Shown here: positions 1-11,640 of the stretch, one piece after another
Layout of the letters: each line of letters begins with the position of its first letter
How positions within the stretch are numbered: the stretch's first letter is position 1
Assembly (NCBI GenBank): GCA_019843655.1
Contig: JACDQD010000006.1
Coordinates: 21,904,246 to 21,968,245 of the forward strand
Direction: 5' to 3'
Length of the DNA stretch: 64,000 bases
Origin: Lethocerus indicus
Lineage: Eukaryota; Arthropoda; Insecta; Hemiptera; Belostomatidae
Position numbers and translations under genes: made by a program
The notes under the pieces: generated by a model
What the model saw: the letters and a program-made list of their open reading frames with translations, nothing else
Databases searched by the model: none
Told to the model about the DNA's origin: nothing

Positions 1-2621
1 GGACGGGACGGAACGGTGGGGGTCATTAACCCTCGTCGGGACGCGGTACTTTGGGGGCTTCGAAGTCGACAAGCATGTTTCAATTTAAGTGTCGCGAGTC
101 AGATAGTAAGTCCCCGTGCCACCGGCGGCAGCGAGATAAGGCCGCCTAATGACCGGCCCATTAAAGTTTGGCCCGGTCGTCTCCGATTGCTCTCTTCGTT
201 GGGCGGATAGCGCCCCCTTGCGTCGTCACTATTGCTTCCAGTATTTCTATAATTCTTTTCGTGTTTTTTTCTCGTTTAATGGAGGATCGGACAAACAAAT
301 TATTGTGAATATAAGGCAAAAATAGATTTAATCGTAAAAAAATGTTCGTGGCTTGTATAAAAGTACAATTTATAACCCCTGTGTAAAGGTTTATAAAGCT
401 TTATTCCCTGCAATGGGGACTTGTACTTACCTTGGGTACTTTTGAGGTTAGTTTTTTAATTTTTCTTTACATACCTCCAATATATCTATATGACATTAAT
501 GAATAACCAGATTGAAAAAATCAATTATGTTAATGTTACAAGTATAATAGTGAAGCTAAAATTGTCCGCTTAACTTTCGATCGGATTTTATTTTTCAGAC
601 TGTATAAAAGTCAAATTTAAAAAATGCAATAATTATTTATTTAAAACTTATATATTTAAAGCGAGAGGAGATAGAAAAGTGATAATGTTCCAAACTGCCG
701 TGGACCACAAATTCCTCCCACCCACCCCGAATACCCCATAACACCGCATAAAGTTGAGATAAGCTTTACAAGTTATATTAATTAACAATTCATAAACTCC
801 CGAAATTGGCCAATGCGGCTTCGGCCGTAAATAAACGTCCGGATGAAATTGCCGGGGGCCAATTTAATGTTGTGGCAGAATAACGATACCCGGGGCGCGG
901 ATACATTTTCCGTTCAAACGATGATTTTTCTATTCCGATAACGAATAGACGCGGCCGGGACCGACAAATTTACGGCGGGATTTTAGACCGACGATGTTTT
1001 TCCCGGGCGTTGTAAATTCTTATTTATGGCGTACAGCGCCCCCTCCCCCCCGCATGCCCCTCCACATCACTAAGTGGAAGTCGGTTTTAACGTTATTCAT
1101 ATAAATATACCTGCAATATTCCACTACAACGATTGATGACCCAATACGGCGGCAATACGGGCACACGAGGGACTCCTGTGCAAGTAAACGTTTTTTCAAT
1201 CTTCCCAACGACTGAATTATCTTTGGTTGAATTACATTTAATTCAAATTAATTTGAACTATGAATTCTCTCGTACGTACTAATTGTCCGATTGAGGTCAA
1301 ATAAATGGGGCTGTCCCCCAGTTGGTTTACTTATAGTTTACTCTAATTTACAATTAATTATAAATTAAAACCGATAGCGGTCTGGAATAGAATTCATTCT
1401 GTGATGGAGTCCGAAGACCGCACGGTTCAATCAACTCAGAGTCCTTAAATATCTGAGGTTATAAAAAATACTGTAGCCCTAAGAATATAGATATTCATGT
1501 CCCCAGGAATATTGTGACAGGCTAGCGGAAGACAGAAAAATCTGATTTAGTGCGGATTCTACAGCCCGTTCTTGGATTTTTATTTTTGGGCGGGCGCGAT
1601 TATACCGTCAAAGAGTGAACGAAGTTTCCGAAAAATCGTTTTCTGTTATAACAGGTCGGTGGTGGTGTCCCAGTTTCGGAGGGCAAAATCGGGAAGCTAT
1701 TCGGGAGTCCGGTTCATGTGAAAGACTCGGAAGATTTAAAGGCGGGCCCCGTGACTGGATTTCGATTTAATGCCAGACCGGAAAGTGTCCGTCAGGGCGC
1801 CGGGCTAAACTGTTAGCGGGGGCGTTTTATAAATAAATAACGGCGCCTATTACACGGGCGAGGGGACCAATAAATAAGCGTCCGGGATTGGGGGGGGGGG
1901 AGCGGAGGGGGTTGGCCTTACCCACGCTTCAATAAACGGGGCTACCTAACCCGCATCATAAATTCAAGCTGCGGCCGCGATACTAGAAATACAATTTTAT
2001 CTGTTCCGCCGCCTCCCCCGAGCTCCCCTTGTTAGACAAACTCTATGAATACATTGAACACTCGGAACGAAATTCGGGAGGGAGGGCGGGGTTTTACATC
2101 GTGGATTTGAATTAATTTTCAATCCGTTGAATATTCAAGCGGGTATTCCAATTATCGGAAGGTGAAGATTCTGAAAAAAAATTCCGTTCCTCTGACTTCG
2201 ACGAACAAAGTAAGTCAATGTTTCCAAACAAATTAAACACGCAGTGTGTTGATTCAAACCAATTGAATAGTAAACCACGGAAATAAATTTGAAACATTTA
2301 GTGTGGGTTACATGTGAAATTAACCACTTTTACGTCGGTGTTTGTATTATCCTTTGAATTTAGTGTAAGCATACGTTAGGCAGTCCTTAACAGCTGAAAT
2401 ATTGAAGTACTCGAAGCGTTGTTATAACTCGTAATAAAATGTTACATCGCGTGCATTTCATCCAATTATGACTAGAGTATAGTGTGTTATGTGTTAAAAT
2501 TAGTGAGTAGGTTAAGGTCACTTAAATCCTAATTAGGAAAGGCGTAGTACACGTCACCGACATCCAGTGAGGAATAATGTTTTTATTTTCCTTCCCGCGA
2601 ACTGATTTACATTCTACATGT

Positions 2622-2648
2622 ACCTTACATGTAGCTTACCTTACATGT
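2622..2648. repeat. Short direct repeat, ACCTTACATGT twice
   Basis: ACCTTACATGT occurs at 2622-2632 and again at 2638-2648, with a further related CTACATGTA just before. It is a local duplication and no function is inferred. Confidence 0.6.
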
Positions 2649-4800
2649 TTCCTGGCGCACGCGAAATTCTGTGAAACGTGAGCCGTATAAATTTGGCGAA
2701 TGTGTTTCGGGCAATTTATCAAATTCCTCATTTAAATGCCGATGGGAAAATAGAAGCGATAAATAAGCACCGCGGTGGAGGGAGCCGCGGTTAGGGCGGG
2801 CATTTGCAGAATACCCCATTATATCCCCGAGAGCCGTGTATGTAAACACTGTATTACAGTAAAGTAGCCATTATACTTCATTTGACGCCACCCCCGGTGC
2901 CAGTCTTAATGGTTTTCCCCTGTTCCTTGATTAGCGATCGCGCCCACTCTAACGGTCGCCATCGAATGCCCGTGTCCCTTCCTACGTCCGTTGTAATTTC
3001 GCTAAACAATGAACGTTGAGTACGCCGGCACGTTCCGGTCCTTATCGAAGAGACGGTAATATTAATAAAGAATTTTACGAGGCGTAATTTGGTTAAATTA
3101 AATTGCTGAAACTGCAGAGAAATTCGGGGGTTTAGATTTAATTAGAAAACATAGATATTTCATTAGTGGTGTACTGTTGCTCACAGTATAGTAACTATAA
3201 AATATATTAACTAAAAAATATTAATAGACGTTGAAAATATTCTACTTGTGTGCTAGTAGAAGTGAAAGACAGCTTTGGGAATTCTTAAAGGAACTGGATA
3301 AGTTTGCAAGTTTTTCTCGGGTATCGATTCTAGGGGCGGGAGTATGGTTGCGGAGCCCGCTTTGGGGAATCGGAAGATGTTGAACGGGGGAGCCGGAATC
3401 CCCCCGGGGCCCTTATCCTATTTCGGGGGCTCCCCCCAACCCAGCGCTATTCCACTCTCGCTTATTTAAGGATTATCAGAAGAGTAATTAGTGTGCTGGA
3501 AGGCCGTCATCCGTATTCAGCCCCAGTACCAAAAGAATGAGGCGATGAGAGTTTTCCTTTTGAAAAGGAGGGGATCTCGTAATGAAATGAAAATGATTTT
3601 CGTGGTAAATGAAGGCGGTTTCATGAATGGTACATTCCGTCGTCGAGTAACAACCAGAGCCCGACTTACTGATAAAATTAACGCTCCATGATGATAACAG
3701 CATTTTGCGCAACACTAACGTTAAAACCTGTTTATAAACTATAATAATTAACGCAAAAGGTTTTCTTCTCATCAATACAATATACTAGATCACACCTAAA
3801 CTAGACAAAAAAAAGCGTCAATATTAAATGTTATCCGTTCTTGTGAATTATTAGCTGCTGGAAAAAAAGGAAAAGCCAGTTTCATTATAGGTATTTAAGC
3901 GGGGTTAATGTCGAACGCTATGGTGTTCATTCGTTTCCAATACTAGTACGTGTTCGTGTTAATTGGTTTCAATAATACATAATATATCTGTTATATAATA
4001 TGCAAGCGAGTTGAGTGATTAAGTAAGTGGGCGAGGCTTAGGTGGATTTTCGTGAAAACGACTTAATCGCTGTGGAAACTTTCGAACGAAACTCGCGAGA
4101 AAAATAACATTGTTTTCGCTTCGAATTGATTCTACGCAATGGACAGAAACTCAATAAGACGCTCAGTAACTCGATTGCCGGTCGCTCAATTTGTAGTTTA
4201 GCGCCAATTTACCGAACCCGTCTCGGTCTTACTCAATCTCTCAACGTATGTAACTTAGTGCTGTAATGTAATATCATGTATATATTTGTGCATACATACG
4301 TGTCCAAACGTGTCTACCACTGCAGGCTGTATTTAATGAAAATATAATTTCAGTTATTCAAAATGTATCAGACAATAGTGGTAATCCAAGGATTTTTTTT
4401 CACCTAAAAATAAATCTCGCAGAGTGTGAAGAAATAAGAATTCCGCAGGTGGGATTCACGGGTATAAGTATAAATGTGTTTTGGACGGCGGTTGGAGGAG
4501 GATTTCCGTTAGTTGTTTATCGGTCAGAGTGTCCCATCTTGAACAATGAGACTGGCGGGCCGCGATGGATATCCCCATCGGACTCGAATATTTGTCCGGA
4601 ACCTCCTGGGAGGAGCTCCACAAATCTCAGTCCGCGACAGAGGGAAAAATACTATTGTTGACTTCCGGGGCTTCGCGCTTCGCCGCACACACAACTCGGT
4701 TTAAATCCCGGCGCTCGGTTGAGTCCATCCGGCCGCCAGTAAATAATCGGCGCCTCATGTACTTATTTAGACGGTTTTAGACGATAAAAGCACAACGATA

Positions 4801-4821
4801 AATCTGAAATCTCTTCAGATT
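4801..4821. repeat. Perfect short inverted repeat
   Basis: Arms AATCTGAA (4801-4808) and TTCAGATT (4814-4821) pair perfectly around a five-base loop. It could form a small hairpin or be a symmetric protein site; nothing else supports a function. Confidence 0.5.
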
Positions 4822-6273
4822 CTAAGCCGGTACAAGGTGAAACTCTCATTGAAATTGTCTACGATTTTCAAATTGAAGTTGAAGCAGTGGTATAACATTC
4901 ATGTACGCCGTTAAGGTTTAAACGAAGGTAAATTTGTAAAATTGAAATTTAGTTCGACTTAAAAGTGTTGTCTTGGATACGGAAAAATATGTATGAAGAA
5001 ATAGAGAAGTGGATAACGCAAGTTGCTTTCCCTAACATCTGTTGCTTCTCGACCCATTCTCCTCTGTATTGGTTATTCCGAATTCTCGTTGTTGATGAAC
5101 ACTGAACTGCCAGAGAGTAGGGAATATCAAACAACAATAGCAAAAAACCGAACGATAGTCATGTACTTTAAATTTAACAATAGCATTGTTCCCTCAGGCG
5201 CGATGCTAACTTTTTTCGCGTTGCCAGTGTTTAAACAACAATATAGATATAACTAATGATAATATATTAATGGAAGTTAATGTATTAAATAATTTGCATA
5301 TTTAATTGTTATTTTTGTTGTTTCCTCCACGCTACCGCCATTCTATCACTTAGACCCGTACTACAAATTCAATTCGGTTTAATAAGAGGCCGACCGGAAA
5401 TTGATCTGGTGGATTCTTTTGTTGTGAGTACTCGTGTTTCAAGTGTCCTTAAAATGTATATTGCCTATCAATATTCATAGCTCTAGAAGCACGAAATGCC
5501 AGCTCGACCGGCTTATTCGTGGAACTGGATCAGATGAATCGACATCTACCAGTGTAGTTTAAGTACGCGTAGTACGAGCTGAATGTTGAATGTAATAAAT
5601 AATTACTACAGCCGTTTATACTAATAAAAGAGTCAGATTTTCTATATCAGTCAGATTTAAATGTAATACATTTTTATGAAGAATATACATTTCTTATATA
5701 ATATTATATAAACTCTTTTTGTTAGATATTCTACTAGGAATGTATTAAAATTGAAGGGTTTAAAATGTCCCCATTCCATGGTCGTCTTTTCTTATAACAC
5801 ACTTTTTGGAAGTTATCAAAAATAAACTCTTTCCAATTGACACTTCGATTTGAGTTTTAATAATATAAAGTAAAAGACTCAGAAATCTTATTAATAAGCC
5901 GTCATTTTTATTAGATATTAGTATGATGATTGGTCAGAACGAATTGTAAGCGCAATAATTATTTCGTAAATTGATTTATTTGTAGCGATCGAGTATTTGT
6001 AATTACAAAAACACATTAAGTCATAAACGGAGGAAATATAACTTTAAGTCTTTAATAAATTAACAACCGATATTTTTCCGTATTTACAAAGTAATAAACA
6101 ATCTTTGTATAAGCTAGAGCGTAGAAAAACCGGTTAAATTAATATTAAGAATTGAGAAAGAAATTTGTATTAAAGGAGGAGAATCGAATGGAACAAAATA
6201 ATCACTCAATTTTGATATCATTTTTATTTACTCGCGCTTTTTGAGAACTTTACTAAATATTGCATAGTTAAGG

Positions 6274-6280
6274 ACTTACT
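6274..6280 (-). other. Splice donor ending the long exon
   Basis: On the minus strand the exon reads ACC ACA and then GTAAGT. This is a full consensus 5' splice site with the exon ending after base 6280, on a codon boundary (phase 0). Without splicing the frame runs only three more codons (V-S-P) to a TAA at 6268-6270. A truncated Unc-13 lacking C1, C2B and MUN would be non-functional for priming, so splicing to exons beyond the left edge is the better reading. Confidence 0.8.
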
Positions 6281-9200
6281 GTGGTAGCGGCGGCCTCCTT
6301 GCTTTTTTCTTCTTGGCATTTTTCCTCGGCCTTTCGTTCCTTCAACGCTTTCAGTAGTTTCCACTTACTTCCAAGAGGGCCGCCACCGTCCTTGGTGAGG
6401 ATCTCATCCCTGGGCGTCTTCTCGACGGGCGAATCCGGCGGCAGGTCAAACTTGAACCTGGGCAGTGAGGGCGTGCCCGGCCCATCGTCGACGAACTCTT
6501 CGGACATCTCGGCCATCTCTGGGAATTCGGTCGGGGTCTCGCCCGGCCCCACTTCCCAATGCTCCGACTGTCTCTCTTCGTACTGCTCGCTTCTGGCCGC
6601 CTCCTGGTAGCTGCTCGGCGTCGTCACCGTCTCTTGCTGACCGGCTCGCCTCGTCCCCCCCGAAGAGGACCGTCTCATCCTCTCCAGTTCCTTCTGCACG
6701 GCTTCTTCGTCGTCTTCCAACTCGTCCGTGCTCTCGTCGGGGCTGTCCGGCCCGCTCGTTTCCCCCGACGACTCGTCCCCCGAGCCCCAGTGCCCGTAAT
6801 CCCGCTTTTCCGGTTCCGGCGGTCCCGGGACGGCGGTCTCGTCTACGCGTTCCTCCTCGATCGACGTTTTGATACTTTCCCGACGTTGGGTCGCCGCCTC
6901 CGGCTTTTCGACTGGCGGCGCTTCGTATTCCTCCCGAGGTTTGACTTTTTGCTGTAACTCTTGCAGTACGAAGGACATGTGCTGCTTCACCGCCTCCTGT
7001 ATCTGTTCTGCCTCTTTGTCGTCGTAAGGTAGTTCCGGAATTAGTGTCGACTGCCTTTCCATTTCTTCCAGTTTCCTTAGCTCGTGGCAATACCACTCGT
7101 CTTCGCTGTCTATGCTGTCCTCGGTGCTCTGTCGGCGCGAGCTTATTCTGGACGTGCTCCTCCAGCTGTGTGTGCTCCTGTTATCGTCGTCCGCGTCGGC
7201 GAAGCCCCGTCCTCCCCACGGAATCTCTAAACTCTGTGTCTGCCTTGCGGCCGCGTGTCTCGACGGCACGTGCTGTTTCGAATTCGCCGAGATGAAATTA
7301 GTTTCCGATGTCGGTATTTCTTCCGGCTGCGAAAGACTCTTTCTGAGTTTATTATTTTCTTCGGAACTTATTCGTTCGAATATTTCGTTCCTTCTAAATT
7401 CCTCCTCCTCCTCCTCTTGGGTGATCACGGAATTCATCTCGTCTTGTCTGTTGTAGTAAGTTTCGTCTTCGGAGACCGACGACGACTGTCGCCTCCTGTA
7501 CTTGCCCAGCGCCCGTGAAACGGCGAATTCCCTGGAAGCGCTCCCGACAGTCACCGGTGGAAATTGAAGTTCATCTCTGGTTTCTTCCGTCGGTGTCTGA
7601 GCGGACGTTTTCTTGGCTTCTCCGACCGTCGCGAAGAACGGTGTCGGTTCGGGCTGCACTGCTACCTCTTCGTGATATGTCGTTTCCGGTTGGGCCTCCG
7701 GAGGTTGCTCCTGTTGAATAGGCTCTTGCGCCGGTGGCTGCGAAGGTTCCGGCGGTATATTTTCCGGAAATTCCTGATTTTCAGTGACGACTGTAGGCAT
7801 CGCTTGTAATTGTTGTGGAATCTGACTCTGAAGTTTTTGAACGTGAACAGTTGTCGTCGGCGTCGGAATTTGCATTCTGGCAAACAACTCTCTCTCTTGT
7901 GGAGCATCCGAGAAGACACTGTCCTCGCTATCCTCGGACATAGCGCTCGTCCTGCCGCTCCATTCGGTCTCGGACTGTTCGGGATCTGACATCGAATGGG
8001 GCTGCCCGTGACTTTTTCGTTTCGCTTTCTGGAGGATACCGGACATCGTAGAGACTATCGGATGTTTCTTCTTCTTTCGAGGAATATTACTCTGCGCCGG
8101 TGTTCCTTTCGGTCTATTAGTTTCCATTAGATGTTGTCGCGTCGCTTCTTTCGACATTACTAGGTCTTCCCTGCGAACTCCCATGGGTAATGAGTAGGAT
8201 CTATGACGTTTGGAAAGGTGGAAATCCGGCAACCAGTTACTGACCGAATTCATAGCTTGTTTCAGTGTAGCGGTGCGTTTGTTCTTTTTAGCCTTTTCGT
8301 CCGGCACTTCTTTAATATCCGCCGCTATCGAAATGTAGCCGGATTGAGAAACGATAACACAACTCGGGTCGTAAAATTGAGCAACCTGTTTTTGCATAAT
8401 CTGCTGCTGATCGTTCCCATTACTCCGAGGATCGGGGTTTCTATAGGCCTCTTCCGCACCGGGAGTCCACTGTCCCGGTACTGCTTGTTGTTGGTAGTAC
8501 GGATCGTTCTTAGGTTGTTTCTTCATCATATATCTCGGATCCGGCGGGTACCTATCGTGAGGGGAAGGTTCGTGCACTGAACTCGGGGGTGGTCTAGGCG
8601 GCACGATGGGAACCTGTTCCTTCATCATCTGTCCGTATTGCATATCAACTACCATGTACGGTGGATACTGGTACGGAATACGTTGCATCATGCTTTGTTG
8701 TTGCTGATCACTAACGTAAGACGAATTGGTGGGATAATAGGAGAGAGCGTCGGTAATATTACCGGTAGGAAACATGGTTCGGTACATGGCCGTTTTATAT
8801 CCTTCCAAGTTGGCTACTCCATCGGGGGGAGGAGGCGCATAGCCCGCCGGGACGGAACCCGTCGAATGCACTCTCTGTATAGTTCGCTTACTATTACTCT
8901 GAGCACCGTTCGGATAAGAGCTCGTCGAATAGCTTCGTTGCTGGTCGTAATTAGGTCTACTATGAGAGGGAGAAGTAACGTAATATTGTTCTTGCGTCGA
9001 ATGCGGTTCTATTAGGTCCGGGTAATTGGAAACGGTCGTTGTCGGAACGAAATTTGTGGCACCGCTCGTGTAGACGGAAGTAAACGACTCTTCTCTGTGA
9101 CTTCCGGCGAGAGAATATATCGCCGGTTGGTCGTTGTAGTAATAGTCTACTTGCTCGGGTTGAATTCGTTGGTCGTGGCCGTAGGGGGCGCGATGCCTCC

Positions 9201-11232
9201 GCTTGGGCGTGGTTTTTTCGGGTGCCGGCGGTGGTACGCAGTTGGAGGACTCGATGTGGACACTGGCATCTCCCGGTACCGGGACCGTAGTAAAGGAAGA
9301 AGCTATGTGGCCCCCGGGCAACACCCCATTACTGTCGCTACCGTTATTATCCGCGTAAGAATAGGTTTCGGGGTCGGTGGCGTATTGCCCTTGGTTGGGT
9401 GTCTGAGGGAGGATGCGGCCCGTAGACTGCGGGGGTGGTCTCGGCACCACGTCGGCCCCTCCAGCGGGCCCTACGTAAGAGGTCGTAGCAGGTCGAGAGT
9501 TGAAACCCCCCTTAGGCGAACCGGGAGATTTTTCTAAACTCGACCAACCGCTCATAGACGACAACCCGGAATCGGACTTTGCCGAAGCCAGTTTGGTCGT
9601 CGATTTGGCTAACTGTTTTGGCGAAGTCCTGGGAGACTTGGGCGAATGAGGTGTTCTCGGACTCAGACCCTGGGTGACTTCCGAATGCGAGTTAGGAACA
9701 ACTCCCGCGTCCACCGAGTCACCAGCGCTGTATAACTGCGCAGGGCTCAAACTCCTCGCCGCGTCGGTCGGGTCGGTCGAGGGCATCAAGAAAATATTGT
9801 TACAATCTTGAGGAGCCGGCGGAGGCGGGCTGCTGGGTGTTGTTATGAACGTGTGATGCTGTATTAAATCCAAGTTTAGGTTATCGGACGGGCCGATGTA
9901 TCCGTCTTGTCTGGTGCGCAAACTCGCTAGGGAGGGCGAGGGCGAGGGTCTTTCGTCCGTCTCCGCGGAAGGATAAGAATGCCTGACGTATAACGATTCG
10001 TAATCTATAGGATCTAACATGGTACTGTTATCGGATATAGGGATAGGATAGGGGTCGACCGGTTCGTTCATATCTTTGTACTTGGGCGATGTCGGAAGCG
10101 TTGAATTCAGGACGTCTCGTTGGGTACCCGGACTCGTAACTCCGATTTTATCGGATGACCCGTACATCGAATTTGGCTCTAATAGTCTTCTCCTCGGAGA
10201 CGTCGGAGTGTGCGAAATATTACTCGCGCCGTAGCTTACCATCAAACTCGGATCGTCGATAGTTTCGGGTTTTCGAGAATAATCTATAGGAGAGAGATCC
10301 GCCTGCACACTAGGTCCCGTCGCGGCCATCATCGGATCGCGCATGTCCCTCGACGAGGTATTATAATTCCAAGATGACATTTCAGTTTCGTCGTATATTC
10401 TTCTTATCTGGTCTTCTATATCTTTCGCTCCGTTTTCCGCGATCGCTATTTCCGAAATATCGGTGGTATCCTTTACGTATTTATGTTTCGGGGAATCTTG
10501 TAACAGTCTATCTTGCAGTTCTTTCAAATTTCTGGAATCGTTCTGAAGTTTCGTAGTCAGTCTGTCCAATTCTTGTAATTTCGTGATGGCGACTTGATCC
10601 ATGGTGCTGAGTTCGGTGAGTTGCGCCAGATCGTGTTCACTGACGCAAGGAGAATCACCCCTGTAGTCTTTGTAGTCCATGGCGCTATAAACTTGTTCTT
10701 CTTCGGGGATCCCTCCGACCAAGTCCTCGCCGCCTTCTCTTTTATTATTACCGTTGCTGTCCTCTTCCGATTCCTCCCATATCATACCCAGCTGAGAGGC
10801 GCCGGAAGACGCGACGGGAGGTTGCAACGTCGTTACTAAATCGTTACGGTACGCGGTGTTCAAACTACGATAAAAGGCCTCGTCTGGAAGATTCATGTCG
10901 TCGACGTCCAACTCCGATATGATGGAGGAGGATGATCGGGGAGTGCGGTGGAAGGGGGAGAGATCGGCCGCCCTGGAGAAAACGGGCTCTGAGGGGACCA
11001 GCTCCATGCCGGGGTGGCCCACACACGATGGCGGCCGCACCTCACCGCTATCCACCGCCGAGTAAAAGTCGATCAGTTGCGTAATCACGCCTTGCTGTTC
11101 GCACAACAGCATCTCTAATTTTTCCAGCCGCTCCCACATTTTAATGTATTCCTGAGAAAGAAGGTCGAGCGCCCGCCAGGCGTACCTGAGCTCGGTTTCG
11201 AGGATACCGAGTCGGGTCGCCAGTCGCTCCAT
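6280..11232 (-). CDS. unc-13: Unc-13-like synaptic vesicle priming protein, long isoform N-terminal exon (partial gene)
   Basis: This is one uninterrupted frame of about 1,651 codons before a splice donor. In Unc-13/Munc13 proteins the C-terminal C1-C2B-MUN-C2C part primes synaptic vesicles by opening syntaxin, while isoform-specific N termini place the protein at active-zone release sites; only that N-terminal part is seen here. Residues 1-58 are strongly helical (ERLATRLGILETELRYAWR onward), and a second coiled-coil-like segment spans about 200-245. A long disordered Ser/Pro/Gln-rich linker carries an SP/TP cluster (524-538), an SH3 ligand RILPQTP (606-612), PPRPPP (878-883), W1000 followed by RSYSLP (1011-1016), and RRRQSSS (1246-1252). 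An acidic run follows at about 1485-1512, then a basic amphipathic helix SKWKLLKALKERKAEEK with Trp1624, resembling the Unc13A calmodulin site. The first ATG at 11232 has an in-frame TAG upstream at 11392-11394; its Kozak context is only fair (T at -3, G at +4). The C-terminal domains are absent from the window. Identity rests on remembered family features, not an alignment; NHS/GUK-holder was considered and judged less likely. Confidence 0.75.
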
Positions 11233-11640
11233 GTAGTCGCCTATGACGATATCGAGGTCGGGTTGGGGGTGGGGGCGGCGGTGGCTGCGGGTGCGGATGC
11301 GGCTGTTGGTGGTGGGCGGTGGCGGACTGGGGCTGGGGCTGGGGTTGGGGCGGGGCGGCGAGCCGGTGGGGAGGCCGGCGCAGATTTGGCGCTACCCGCT
11401 ACTGGCGCACCTGGCTCCATCGCTGCTCCTCTCGTCTCTCCTCTCCGATTACAAACACACTCCCTGCCCGCTCATCTCGAGAGCCCGAAGCAACAGATGG
11501 CGCTGTTTATACAGAAACACACAGACGGCCACATGTGGTGATCGGAGTCCGTGGGATCAAGTGAGGACGGTCAGCGCAGCTCGCCCTGTCCGATGCCCCG
11601 CTGGTGCCCTCGCCGCTGTACAGCTCTCCACCACTGGTAA
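11233..11640 (-). promoter_or_regulatory. GC-rich leader / possible promoter of the long exon
   Basis: Directly upstream of the ATG the sequence is very C-rich on the minus strand, and then becomes mixed and CpG-rich up to about 11640. The frame stays open upstream of the ATG until a TAG at 11392-11394, so the coding start cannot lie further upstream in this frame unless an intron intervenes. Several CAG triplets in the C-rich tract (for example, exon start after 11285 or 11327) could be splice acceptors, in which case part of this is intron and the true start is in an earlier exon. No clear TATA box or initiator could be fixed. It may be the promoter of this isoform, but that is inference from composition and position only. 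Confidence 0.35.

Larger units (their letters stand above)
1..6273. other. Non-coding stretch, probably intron downstream of the Unc-13-like exon
   Basis: This stretch is AT-rich with stops in all frames. I looked on the minus strand for the next expected Unc-13 exons (the segment before C1, the C1 zinc finger, C2B) and recognised none, so the intron probably continues past the left edge. It holds an 11-base G run (1890-1900), GC-rich patches (about 1560-2000 and 3340-3450), a short direct repeat (2622-2648) and a perfect hairpin (4801-4821). A donor-like GTAAGT on the minus strand near 424-429 follows only nine open codons and is not supported as an exon. Confidence 0.6.

Noticed and set aside
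423..445. Good minus-strand donor (AAG|GTAAGTA) suggesting an Unc-13 exon
   Set aside because: Only nine open codons precede it in the frame checked, the DNA is A/T-rich, and no Unc-13 motif is present.
6281..7721. Several open frames on the + strand and a 216-codon minus-strand frame over the long exon
   Set aside because: They overlap the long exon in other frames, are Arg/Ser/Pro/Leu-rich shadows of GC-rich coding DNA, and have no family resemblance.
6268..11232. Identification as Nance-Horan/GUK-holder family
   Set aside because: The Ser/Pro-rich linker and N-terminal helix first suggested it, but I could not see its characteristic C-terminal motifs, while the RIM-BP ligand and the terminal calmodulin-type helix fit Unc13A better.
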